A DNA stretch of 64,000 nt from positions 1-64,000 of the forward strand of contig NZ_VFRP01000003.1 in NCBI RefSeq assembly GCF_006385685.1. The letters are read 5' to 3'. The notes beneath the pieces were generated by a model. It did no database searches, was not told the origin of the DNA, and worked only from the letters and a program-made list of their open reading frames with translations. Numbering within the stretch: the stretch's first letter is position 1; each line of letters begins with the position of its first letter. The translations under genes and the position numbers were made by a program. Shown here in pieces: positions 1 to 6,455 of the stretch. The DNA comes from Amaricoccus solimangrovi. Lineage in GTDB: Bacteria; Pseudomonadota; Alphaproteobacteria; Rhodobacterales; Rhodobacteraceae.

Positions 1-462
1 GTTGCCCTCGCCCGTCATGATGTTGGCGAAGTTGTCGCCGTGAAAAGTGTTGACGGCCGCGTCGCCCAGATAGGGGTTGGGGAACACCTCGTAGGGGTCG
101 CTGTCGATGGTGACGATCATCGCGACCGCCGAGAGCGCCGTTGGCGGTCCGTCGGGGAAATGGAAGTAGGTCTCCCCGCCCGCGTCGAACACCACGACAT
201 CCACCGCCGGACCGGTTGGAACGATGACGCCGGCGACGCTAATTCCCGCCTGAACCGTGCCGCTGCCGACATAGGTCAGAGAATTTCCGTCGAAAGTGCT
301 GATTCCGCTGTCAGCGTTGCTCAGTGTGCCTTCGTTGTCGGCGAGGGTTCCCGTGGTCTGCGCGCTGAACGTTGAAAGCAGCAAGGTATTCTGGCCGGAT
401 AACAGATCGGGAGCAATCAAAGGTCCATTGTAACGACGCACACCTATGCTGGCGGTAGGCAT
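1..462 (-). CDS. RTX/Hint-type secreted protein, N-terminal 154 residues (runs off the left edge)
   Basis: The frame reads from ATG at 462 to the window edge without a stop and begins MPTASIGVRRYNG. A strong ribosome-binding site (AAGGGAAGG) lies just upstream. The N-terminal segment (about residues 35-110: GTLADNEGTL, DSGISTFDGNSL, YVGSGTVQAG, VDVVVFDAGGETYFHF) resembles the lead-in domain of rhodobacterial Hint/hemolysin-type calcium-binding proteins. Near the edge, HGDNFANIMTGEGN looks like the beginning of RTX nonapeptide-type repeats. Such proteins are usually secreted by a type I system and bind calcium outside the cell. No N-terminal signal peptide is seen, as expected for type I export. 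The C-terminal part and any exporter are outside the window. The AT-rich upstream DNA suggests its own promoter. Confidence 0.7.
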   Translation of the reverse strand, partial: MPTASIGVRRYNGPLIAPDLLSGQNTLLLSTFSAQTTGTLADNEGTLSNADSGISTFDGNSLTYVGSGTVQAGISVAGVIVPTGPAVDVVVFDAGGETYFHFPDGPPTALSAVAMIVTIDSDPYEVFPNPYLGDAAVNTFHGDNFANIMTGEGN

Positions 463-760
463 GTGGATCCCTTCCCTTTTGATCTTATATTTTTATATTA
501 TTGCCGTTTTATGGATATATATCCGCAACGACTCAGATTTCGTACCATGCACTCGTACAACGTGTCAATTACACGATCGTGATCTCTGGTCCGTGGATTT
601 CGGGGCCGTGAGCTAGCAACCGGCCCCCGGCGCGACTGCTCAACCCGCGCCGGGGACCTGACCAGGCATCCGGCAGAGGTGCCCGGGCGGCTGGCTGCGC
701 GAGCAGATCCGCTTCTTCGCAGGCGCGTCAATAGCTAGTCGGATCTGCCCAGGGCCTCGC
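463..760. promoter_or_regulatory. AT-rich upstream region of the RTX-type gene with several dyads
   Basis: I see no convincing gene here. Positions 480-525 are strikingly AT-rich for this genome. They contain the perfect palindrome GGATATATATCC at 513-524, about 50 bases upstream of the start codon at 462. Further out are CGTGTcaattACACG (561-575) and CACGATCGTG (572-581). Together these look like a promoter/operator region for the leftward RTX-type gene. The remainder, 600-760, is GC-rich with no supported coding frame. Confidence 0.4.
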
Positions 761-937
761 CTACAGCAGCAGAAACGGAAGCGCGAGCACGACCACCGCC
801 GCGCCGCCACAGATGATCCAGAAGTGCGTTCGATTCCAGAGAGGCGATGTCGCGTAACACGCTCCGCAGGCCTCGGCGCCAAGGCGCATATGGTGGCCGC
901 AAGTTCCGCAACGAAATATTCGTTTATTTGAAAGCAT
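761..937 (-). CDS. 58-residue zinc-ribbon membrane protein, function unknown
   Basis: The frame starts MLSNKRIFRCGTCGHHMRLG and carries two cysteine pairs, C10-x2-C13 and C24-x2-C27. That is a small treble-clef or rubredoxin-like zinc-binding arrangement, with the second pair in ACGACY. It is followed by one strongly hydrophobic segment, residues about 39-58 (FWIICGGAAVVVLALPFLLL), which ends the protein. The design is therefore a cytosolic metal-binding knuckle on a C-terminal membrane anchor. Cysteine spacing plus a clean transmembrane helix argue for a real gene although it is very short. The upstream GGGG about 12 bases from the ATG is only a modest ribosome-binding site. I do not recognise the family. 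Confidence 0.55.
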   Translation of the reverse strand: MLSNKRIFRCGTCGHHMRLGAEACGACYATSPLWNRTHFWIICGGAAVVVLALPFLLL

Positions 938-1093
938 TCAGATTTACCCCAGGCCAAAGATATAAATGCGGTGAGGGGGCGTCGCGCAGTTAAAGGCACC
1001 GGCACCGATTCGACCAACGGGATTTTGCGAACGCGCGGACGATCGAGGTCCGCCGTTCACGCCTCGTGCTCGAGCTACGCGGCCGCTCACTCG

Positions 1094-1282
1094 TCATGAA
1101 AGCTCGTCCTGCGTCGCCCCGCGCGCCTCGGCCTCCGCGTTCAGCTCGAAGATCCGGAGCGCATTTCCGGCGTACTTGACCCGGCCTAACGCCACGGCCA
1201 TAGCCAGACCGTGCTTGCGCACGAGCCTGCCAGCCTCACATCTGGCTGCTGCGATTGCGAAGGCTTCCTTTGTCCACATCAT
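1094..1282 (-). CDS. 62-residue hypothetical protein, basic and probably helical
   Basis: The frame starts MMWTKEAFAIAAARCEAG at 1282 (second Met codon at 1279) and ends ARGATQDELS. GGGGAG sits about 9 bases upstream of the ATG, a good ribosome-binding site. Composition is protein-like, with alternating Ala/Leu and Arg/Glu/Lys consistent with two or three amphipathic helices. It lacks the Arg/Pro/Gly bias of the spurious antisense frames common in this DNA. No motif is recognised. It may be an intact small island gene or the tail of an older one. Overlapping longer frames in both directions look spurious. Confidence 0.4.
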   Translation of the reverse strand: MMWTKEAFAIAAARCEAGRLVRKHGLAMAVALGRVKYAGNALRIFELNAEAEARGATQDELS

Positions 1283-1467
1283 CGTGGTGGCTCCCCAAGA
1301 TCTTCGGGGGGAGCATTGGACCAACCGGAGCAACGATACAACTCCCCCGATTAGTCTGGGTCGCAAAGCGATTGGGAAAGTGGACGGCCGGCGCATAGCT
1401 TCCGGTGGGGGAAGCTCGCCTTCGGCTTTGAACCGCCCCGAGCGCCCAAAGAGCCGAGATGAGGTAA

Positions 1468-1653
1468 CTCGCCACCATATGGCCGGCATGGCAACACTTC
1501 GAGGACACCACGAAAGGCTCGATCGAGCCCGGCAAGCTCGCCGACTTCGTGGTGCTATCCACGGATCCGACCGCCATCGATCCGGAGACGATCGACACGA
1601 TCGACGTCGTTGCCACGATCGAGGAGGACGCGGTCGTCTTCGAGGCGCGGTAG
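1468..1653 (+). pseudogene. C-terminal remnant of an amidohydrolase (YtcJ-like, amidohydrolase family 3)
   Basis: In the frame opened by the TAA at 1465-1467 the DNA reads LATIWPAWQHFEDTTKGS and then IEPGKLADFVVLSTDPTAID, up to a TAG at 1651-1653. Two features are the signature end of metal-dependent amidohydrolases: the (A)TIWPA(Y/W)QHFE..KGSIE.GKLAD element, where the chain re-enters the composite beta domain, and the D.V..TIE.....F tail. A complete enzyme has about 550 residues, while only about 61 remain, with no start codon. Nothing upstream in any frame continues the match. I read it as decayed gene debris, consistent with insertions and deletions at an island edge. Confidence 0.75.
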
Positions 1654-1798
1654 GCCCGAGCCCGATGAGGTGGCCACGGGAGGCAGCCTGGCGGCGAAGG
1701 CCGCGCCGTCGGCACGGGCGCCGGGGATCAGCTTCCGGTGACGGGCTGAAGGCGGAGGCCACGCCCTCACGAATGGCATCACCTGCGGCATAACTGAG

Positions 1799-1842
1799 TT
1801 GGCATCCCATAATCTCCTGGAGAGGAGATAGATGTATGCCAA
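1799..1842. repeat. interrupted dyad TTGGCAT..ATCTCC / GGAGAT..ATGCCAA
   Basis: Two nested inverted repeats share a centre. TTGGCAT (1799-1805) pairs with ATGCCAA (1836-1842), and ATCTCC (1812-1817) pairs with GGAGAT (1824-1829) around the 6-base loop TGGAGA. The right arm is also a good ribosome-binding site (GAGGAGAT) two bases before an ATG that opens only a 10-codon frame ending TGA. The structure could be a regulatory hairpin, a leader peptide site, or an end of a lost mobile element. No gene follows directly. Confidence 0.45.
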
Positions 1843-1892
1843 TCACGCAACAGTCTTCGCGGCATGATTCTTCAGTCCAATAGCGTTATTGC

Positions 1893-1920
1893 TTGACTTT
1901 GCTGCAATGCAGCGTAAAAA
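1893..1920 (+). promoter_or_regulatory. promoter with a PhaR-like operator in its spacer
   Basis: TTGACT (1893-1898) and TAAAAA (1915-1920) are separated by 16 bases and form a reasonable sigma-70 type promoter. The spacer contains the palindrome CTGCAATGCAG (1902-1912), which fits CTGC-N3-GCAG. That is the site bound by PhaR, the polyhydroxybutyrate-responsive repressor described in Rhodobacter sphaeroides at phasin promoters. An operator between -35 and -10 is the classical repressor position. No phasin gene follows within 200 bases. The identity of the regulator is inferred from the site only. Confidence 0.5.
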
Positions 1921-1926
1921 CATCGT

Positions 1927-2010
1927 TTATGGTGCATTGCACCATATCCGCCCAGCACAGGGCGTTTCCTCCCTGACTAGGCCGGGTCATTGTGGCTCGG
2001 CCCTTTTTTT
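1927..2010 (+). ncRNA. candidate small RNA of about 84 nt
   Basis: The promoter at 1893-1920 predicts a start near 1927, and a rho-independent terminator ends at 2010, so a transcript of about 84 nt is defined. It would open with a perfect hairpin, ATGGTGCA-t-TGCACCAT (1929-1945). It then has an unpaired middle containing TTTCCTCCC (1965-1973), complementary to purine-rich ribosome-binding sites, and ends in the terminator stem. No credible coding frame fits inside. Hairpin, unpaired anti-Shine-Dalgarno patch and terminator is a typical trans-acting small RNA design. The alternative is a terminated leader left over from a deleted phasin-like gene. Confidence 0.5.
1980..2010 (+). terminator. 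rho-independent terminator
   Basis: GGCCGGG (1980-1986) pairs with CTCGGCC (1996-2002), with one G-U pair and a 9-base loop. It is followed by C and seven T residues (2004-2010). It is one of the few hairpins in the window with a real U-tract, which supports a transcript arriving from the left. Confidence 0.75.
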
Positions 2011-2132
2011 GGCGCATACCTTCCGGCGCCGCAGCCCTGACCCGGTTTGCAAACGGCCTGTAACTCATTGATTTACGGATGTCTGACCCAGCCTCGGTTT
2101 GCGAAAAGACCGAATGCCCTCAGTTAGGTTGA

Positions 2133-2182
2133 ACGGTTTTGGGTACCGTAGGTCGCTGGTTCGAATCCAGTCGCCCCGACCA
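2133..2182 (+). other. 3' half of tRNA-Pro(TGG): severed tRNA fragment, putative attachment site
   Basis: Read 5' to 3', this is anticodon stem ACGGT (2133-2137), loop TTTGGGT with anticodon TGG and G37 (2138-2144), and stem ACCGT (2145-2149). A 5-base variable region follows, then T-stem GCTGG, loop TTCGAAT, CCAGT (2155-2171), acceptor strand CGCCCCG (2172-2178), discriminator A and encoded CCA (2180-2182). It is the 3' half of a proline tRNA. The matching 5' acceptor CGGGGCG and the D-arm are absent upstream, so the gene is cut just before the anticodon stem. This is the scar expected at the distal end of an element integrated into a tRNA gene. Direct repeats of CGGTTTGC(A/G)AA at 2043-2054 and 2095-2106 lie just outside and might be recombination-protein sites. 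Confidence 0.85.
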
Positions 2183-2200
2183 GCCGCCAGTTGCTCCCCC

Positions 2201-3247
2201 TCAGCGCGTTTCCGGAAAGGTCTCCCGCCAGAGCGCCAGAAGCCGCGCGCGCTTCTGCCGGTCGAGGCCGACGAGCAGGACGGGCGAGAGCGGGATCGGG
2301 CGGGTGAACTGCGCGTCCTCGGGCGGATTTCCGGGGCCGGGGGTGAGATAGGTCTCGGCCAGCGCTCGCCGTCCCGGTTCGGAGAGCAGGAAATCGACGA
2401 ACGCGCCCGCCGCGCCGGGGTCGCGCGCGCCCTTCGGAATGAAGGCTCCGCGCGACAGGACGAGCGTGTAGTCGGAGGGCGTCACCACCGCGAGATCCGG
2501 GTTGGTCGCCGCCCGCACCATCGCATAGGGACCGAGGATATTGTACGCGACGAGGTATTCGCCCCGCGCGACCGCGTCGACGATCTCCGCCGAACAGCAG
2601 GTGGCGACGACGCGGGCCCGGCCGAAGGCCTCGATCAGCCCGCCGAAGGTCGTCGCCTGGATCGAATCGAGGAAGGCGAAGAGATAGCCGATGCCGGATC
2701 GCTCGATATCGTAGGTGGCGATCCGGCCGGCATAGACGCCATCCTCGCGGCGCAGCAGGTCGAGCAGGTCGAAACGCGAGGCGGGGGCGTCGCCCGGCGG
2801 CAGCAGCGCGCGGTTGTAGACCATCACCGCGGGCTCCGAGGTCAGGCCGAAGAGCTCGTCGCGCCAGTTGCGTTCCGGCGGCAGCGCCGCGGTCCCGGCC
2901 GAGCGATATGGCTGGGCGCAGGCGTCGTTGACGAGCTTCACCTGCTGGTCGACCGCCGAGGAGATCACAAGGTCCGGGACCGGCGCGGCGCCCGCGCAGG
3001 CGACCGTCATCGCCGCGAAGAGATCGTTGGTGTTCCATTGCTCGAGCGTCACCGCGACCGCCGGATGGGAGGCGACGAAGGCCTCGAGCGCCGGTGCGAA
3101 GGCGGGGATGTCGAGCGCGCCCTGGATCAGGATCGGATGGGCCGCGTCGGCCGCGCCATAGCGCGCGACGGCCTCCGGCCCCGGCTGGGCGGCCGCGCCG
3201 GAGCCGAGGCCCGCCAGGACGGCGCAGGCGAGAACGGCCCGCCTCAT
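2201..3247 (-). CDS. periplasmic solute-binding protein coupled to TctE (putative co-sensor)
   Basis: 348 residues with a signal peptide (MRRAVLACAVLAGLGSGAAA, cleavage near residue 20). The fold signature is that of type 2 periplasmic binding proteins of the iron/phosphoglycerate group, for example WNTNDLFAAMTVAC near residues 95-108 and VVTPSDYTLVLSRGAFIP near 252-269. There are no permease or ATPase genes beside it. Its ATG overlaps the stop of the TctE kinase gene (ATGA), so it is the third gene of a tctD-tctE-binding protein operon. PgtC of the Salmonella phosphoglycerate system is a precedent for a binding protein that works with a two-component system rather than a transporter. A sensory role is inferred; an orphan ABC binding protein is the alternative. 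Confidence 0.75.
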   Translation of the reverse strand: MRRAVLACAVLAGLGSGAAAQPGPEAVARYGAADAAHPILIQGALDIPAFAPALEAFVASHPAVAVTLEQWNTNDLFAAMTVACAGAAPVPDLVISSAVDQQVKLVNDACAQPYRSAGTAALPPERNWRDELFGLTSEPAVMVYNRALLPPGDAPASRFDLLDLLRREDGVYAGRIATYDIERSGIGYLFAFLDSIQATTFGGLIEAFGRARVVATCCSAEIVDAVARGEYLVAYNILGPYAMVRAATNPDLAVVTPSDYTLVLSRGAFIPKGARDPGAAGAFVDFLLSEPGRRALAETYLTPGPGNPPEDAQFTRPIPLSPVLLVGLDRQKRARLLALWRETFPETR

Positions 3248-4638
3248 CGCACCACCCCGGGCAGTTCCAGCGCGACGATGAAATGCCCCTCGCCCGTGTG
3301 TCCGAAGCGTAGCGCGCCGTCGTGGGCGCGCGCGACCGCGTCGACGATCGCGAGCCCGAGCCCGGCGCTCCGCGCCGAGACGCCGGCGCCCCGCGCGTAG
3401 CGCGTCGTCGCGTCCGCCCAGTGCTCCCTCGGCATGCCCGGCCCCGCGTCCTCCACCGCGAGCACGGCCCGGCCGGCCTCGGCGCGGACGGAGACGGTGA
3501 CCGGTGGCCTGCCGTGGCGGAGCGCGTTGAAGAGCAGGTTCTTGCAGGCCTCGACCAGCGACAGCGCGTCGCCGAGGCAGGGCACCTCCTCCTCCGGCAG
3601 ATCGAGATGAAGCTCCGCGGCCGAGGCGAAGAGGTCGCGGTCGGCCTCCCCGGTCGCGCGGATCGCCACTTCGCGCAGGTCGAGCCGCTCGCGCGGGACC
3701 GCGTCGGCGCGGTGGATGATGAGCGCGTGGTTCAGGAGCTGGTCCGCGAGGCGGCTCAGCGTCACGGAGCGGTCGTGGATCCGCCCGACGATCGCTCGCT
3801 GCCGGGCGGGGTCGGGTTCCTCCGCCGCGAGTTCTGCCTGGGCGCGCAGCGCGGCGATCGGGGTCCGCAGCTGGTGCGAGGCATCGGCGATCAGCGTGCG
3901 CGTCGCCGCGCTCTGGCGGCTGATCCGGTCCATGAAGCGGTTGAGCGCGCCGGTGAGCCCGGCGATCTCGCGCGGGACCGGCGTGCCGATCGGGGTCAGG
4001 TCCGTTGGTGGCCGCCCCGCGATCGCCCGCTCGATCCGCCGCAGCGGTTCCAGCGCGGAGCGCGCGGCGAAGGCGGCGAGCGCGGTCATCAGCAGGCCCG
4101 CGAGCGCCACGAGCACGAGCGCGTGCTCGGTGATGTCGCGGGCAAGCTCGCCTCGCGCGCGGGTGGTCTGACCGACGACGACCGCGACCGGCCCGCTCAG
4201 GTCGCGCTCGGCGAAGAGGCGGTCCGTCACCACGAAGCGCGCGGGCTCGCCGCCGAAATCGCCGTTGTAGAAACCCTCGAACCCCGGTTCCGGCCGGGGC
4301 AGGTCGTAGCCGGTGACGATGCGTCCGTCCGGGGCGAAGACCGCGTAGATCACCCGGTCGTCGGGGGCGAGCGCCAGGAGTTCGAACGCGCTGACCGGCA
4401 GGTCGACGCTGATCGCCCCGTCCCGCGGCGCCGTCGAATCGGCGATCTGGCGCGCGGCGCCGACGAGGAGCCGGTCATAGGCCTGCCGGGCCGCGCCCCG
4501 GCCATAGGCGAAGGCGAGCGCCGCGACGAGCAGGCCGCCCGCGGCGAGCAGGAGGGCGAGCGCCCCGGCGAGCCGCGCGGTCAGCGAGACGCTGCGCGGC
4601 GGATCGAGCGGCGCCGCCGGTCCGTCAACGCTCGGCAA
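3244..4638 (-). CDS. tctE: sensor histidine kinase, TctE type
   Basis: 464-residue membrane kinase. The first transmembrane helix is near residues 22-50, then comes a periplasmic sensor of about 110 residues of the two-component-sensor N-terminal type. A second helix (about 173-196) is followed by a HAMP linker. The HisKA box SHQLRTPIAALRAQAELA near residues 254-271 carries the phospho-acceptor His. ATP-binding N, G1 and G2 elements follow (NLLFNALRHG, VEDAGPGMP, AGLGLAIVDAV). Its start overlaps the end of tctD by 14 bases and its stop overlaps the start of the downstream binding protein. It presumably senses a tricarboxylate-type substrate and phosphorylates TctD. The ligand cannot be read from sequence. 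Confidence 0.88.
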   Translation of the reverse strand: MPSVDGPAAPLDPPRSVSLTARLAGALALLLAAGGLLVAALAFAYGRGAARQAYDRLLVGAARQIADSTAPRDGAISVDLPVSAFELLALAPDDRVIYAVFAPDGRIVTGYDLPRPEPGFEGFYNGDFGGEPARFVVTDRLFAERDLSGPVAVVVGQTTRARGELARDITEHALVLVALAGLLMTALAAFAARSALEPLRRIERAIAGRPPTDLTPIGTPVPREIAGLTGALNRFMDRISRQSAATRTLIADASHQLRTPIAALRAQAELAAEEPDPARQRAIVGRIHDRSVTLSRLADQLLNHALIIHRADAVPRERLDLREVAIRATGEADRDLFASAAELHLDLPEEEVPCLGDALSLVEACKNLLFNALRHGRPPVTVSVRAEAGRAVLAVEDAGPGMPREHWADATTRYARGAGVSARSAGLGLAIVDAVARAHDGALRFGHTGEGHFIVALELPGVVR

Positions 4639-5296
4639 CGAGCTGGTATCCGAGGCCGCGCAGCGTCCGGATCGAGACGCTGCTGCCTTCGAGCTTGCGT
4701 CTCAGGCGCGCGACATAGGTCTCGACCGCGTTCACGCCCACCTCCTCCTCGTTGAAGGAGAACATGCGGTCGAGGATCCGCTCCTTCGGGATCACCCGGC
4801 CGCGGTTCGCCAGCATGATCTCGAGCAGGCTGAATTCGCGCCGGGTGAGGGTGACCGGCACGCCCTGGACGCTGAGCGCGCATTGCGCGGGGTCGAAGAC
4901 GATGTCGCCGAATTCGATCAGCGCGGCGCGCGACTCCCCCGCCCGCCGCGTCAGCGCGCGCACCCGCGCGTGCAGCTCGCGCAGGTCGAAGGGCTTCACG
5001 AGGTAGTCGTCGGCGCCCTCGTCGAGCGCGGAGACGCGATCGTCCACCTTGGAGCGCGCGGTCAGCATCAGCACGAAGGTCGGGCTGGCCGCCGCCCGCA
5101 GCGCGGCGAGCACGTCGGTGCCGCTGCCGTCCGGCAGGCCGACGTCGAGGATGGCGACGTCGTAATCCTGCACCGCGATCAGTTCCAGCGCATCGGCGAC
5201 GCGCGCGGCGTGGTCCACCGCGTCGCCGCGCCGGGAGAAACTCGCCTCCACCGCCTCCGCGACATCCAGGGCATCCTCGAGCAGCAAGACACGCAT
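4625..5296 (-). CDS. tctD: OmpR-family response regulator, TctD type
   Basis: 223 residues from the ATG at 5296, chosen because GGAAGGGG lies 6 bases upstream and the receiver begins directly (MRVLLLEDALDVAEAV). An upstream extension to 5392 would add an unconserved basic tail. The receiver has the acidic pair in LLLED, the phospho-Asp in DYDVAILDVGLPDGSG, and the conserved Lys in DDYLVKPFDLREL. The C-terminal winged helix (about 125-220; LTRREFSLLEIMLANRGRVI, VNAVETYVARLRRKL) is of the OmpR/PhoB type. It is likely the activator of the divergent tctCBA operon, 183 bases away. Confidence 0.88.
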   Translation of the reverse strand: MRVLLLEDALDVAEAVEASFSRRGDAVDHAARVADALELIAVQDYDVAILDVGLPDGSGTDVLAALRAAASPTFVLMLTARSKVDDRVSALDEGADDYLVKPFDLRELHARVRALTRRAGESRAALIEFGDIVFDPAQCALSVQGVPVTLTRREFSLLEIMLANRGRVIPKERILDRMFSFNEEEVGVNAVETYVARLRRKLEGSSVSIRTLRGLGYQLVAER

Positions 5297-5479
5297 TCCA
5301 ACCCCTTCCGCCCGCTTGTTCGACCGCGGGTCGGTCACGGGGCGGAGCATATCCCCGGCGCGCCGGGCGGGAAAGCCATGCGACAGGCTCATGACAGGTT
5401 TCCCCTCTAGTCAGGGCGGAAGGCCCGCTCCGTCGGGAGCCTTGCAACGAAAAGATCAAGAGAAGATCCGGAGGAACCC
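5297..5479. promoter_or_regulatory. divergent tctD / tctC intergenic region
   Basis: 183 bases separate the divergent regulator and transporter operons, so this is where phosphorylated TctD would be expected to bind. I see no clean OmpR-type direct repeat or obvious -35/-10 pair in this GC-rich stretch. GGAGG just before 5480 is the ribosome-binding site of tctC. Confidence 0.4.
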
Positions 5480-6448
5480 TTGTCCAAGTTCACCTCTCTC
5501 GCCCTCGCCGCGGCCTTCGCGGCCACGCTCGCCCTGCCCGCGGCCGCCGAGATCGACCGGCCCGAATGCATCGCCCCCGCCCAGCCCGGCGGCGGCTTCG
5601 ACCTCACCTGCCGCGTGGCGCAGCAGGGTCTCGAAGGGCTGTTCGACCGGCCGCTGGAAGTCTCCTTCATGCCGGGCGGCATCGGCGCGGTGGCGTTCAA
5701 CATGTTCAACACCACCCGCACCGACGATCCGAACGCCATCGTCGCCTTCTCGACCGGGTCGCTGCTCAATCTCGTCACCGGCAAGTACGGCGCATGGACG
5801 GTCGACGACGCGCGCTGGCTCGCGACGGCGGGGACGGATTACGGCGCTGTGATCGTGCGCGCGGACAGCCCCTATCAGACGCTCGGCGACCTGATGGCGG
5901 CGCTCAAGGACGATCCGGCCAGCGTCACGGTCGGCGCGGGCGGGTCGGTCGGCTCGCAGGACTGGATGAAGGCGGCGCTGCTCCTGAAGGCGGTCGAAGG
6001 TGACCCGCGCAAGATGCGCTACGTGGCCTTCGACGGCGGCGGGGAGGCGCTCGCGGGCCTGATCGGCGGCGCCATCCAGGCCTATACCGGCGATATCGGC
6101 GAGATGTCCGCGCATATGGACGGCAGCCTGCGCATCCTCGGCGTCATGTCCGACGAGCGGCTGGACCCGCCCTTCGACGAGGTGCCGACGCTGAAGGAAC
6201 AGGGCTACGACGCGACCTGGCCGATCATGCGCGGCTTCTACATGGGCAAGGACGTCCCGGACGAGGATTTCCAGGCCTGGGTCGCCGTCTTCGAGAAGGC
6301 CCATGCCAGCGACCAGTTCCACAAGGCGCAGGCCGAGAAGGGCCTGCTGCCGCTGAACCTGTCGGGCAAGGAATTCGACGCGGCGGTGCGCGAGCAGACC
6401 CGCCAGCTTCACGACCTCGCCGTCGAGACCGGGCTCATCGCCAACTGA
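5480..6448 (+). CDS. tctC: tripartite tricarboxylate transporter periplasmic binding protein TctC
   Basis: 322 residues, TTG start with CGGAGG 6 bases upstream. A signal peptide (MSKFTSLALAAAFAATLALP, ending AAA) leads into the TctC/Bug fold: the CIAPAQPGGGFDLTCR ligand loop, FMPGGIGAVAFN, and VGAGGSVGSQDW. The family binds di- or tricarboxylates such as citrate with very high affinity and hands them to TctA/TctB. It is the first gene of tctC-tctB-tctA-abrB. A strong intergenic hairpin follows, which probably raises tctC message over the membrane genes. The substrate is unassigned. Confidence 0.9.
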   Translation: MSKFTSLALAAAFAATLALPAAAEIDRPECIAPAQPGGGFDLTCRVAQQGLEGLFDRPLEVSFMPGGIGAVAFNMFNTTRTDDPNAIVAFSTGSLLNLVTGKYGAWTVDDARWLATAGTDYGAVIVRADSPYQTLGDLMAALKDDPASVTVGAGGSVGSQDWMKAALLLKAVEGDPRKMRYVAFDGGGEALAGLIGGAIQAYTGDIGEMSAHMDGSLRILGVMSDERLDPPFDEVPTLKEQGYDATWPIMRGFYMGKDVPDEDFQAWVAVFEKAHASDQFHKAQAEKGLLPLNLSGKEFDAAVREQTRQLHDLAVETGLIAN

Positions 6449-6455
6449 CGCCTCC

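Larger units (their letters stand above)
1..2132. mobile_element. right end of a putative genomic island integrated at tRNA-Pro(TGG)
   Basis: Everything left of the severed tRNA-Pro 3' half (2133-2182) differs in character from the dense conserved gene order that begins right after it. It has loosely spaced small genes, an AT-rich stretch (480-600), the start of an RTX/Hint-type gene, a C-terminal amidohydrolase remnant and several dyads. Integrases commonly recombine into the 3' half of tRNA genes and leave such a fragment at the distal junction, with chromosome on the 3' side. That fits the core genes starting at about 2.2 kb. No integrase gene is visible in this 2.1 kb. The island call is an inference from the fragment plus content. 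Confidence 0.55.

Noticed and set aside
640-1017. 125-codon minus-strand frame in the island
   Set aside because: A different frame inside it encodes the 58-residue zinc-knuckle protein with paired cysteines and a clean membrane helix; the longer frame shows neither.
1176-1793. 205-codon plus-strand frame
   Set aside because: Overlaps both the minus-strand small gene and the amidohydrolase remnant in other frames; low-complexity Arg-rich translation.
2099-3400. 433-codon plus-strand frame running through the tRNA fragment and opposite the binding-protein gene
   Set aside because: Begins in the tRNA-Pro fragment region, and its translation is Arg/Gly-rich without motifs.
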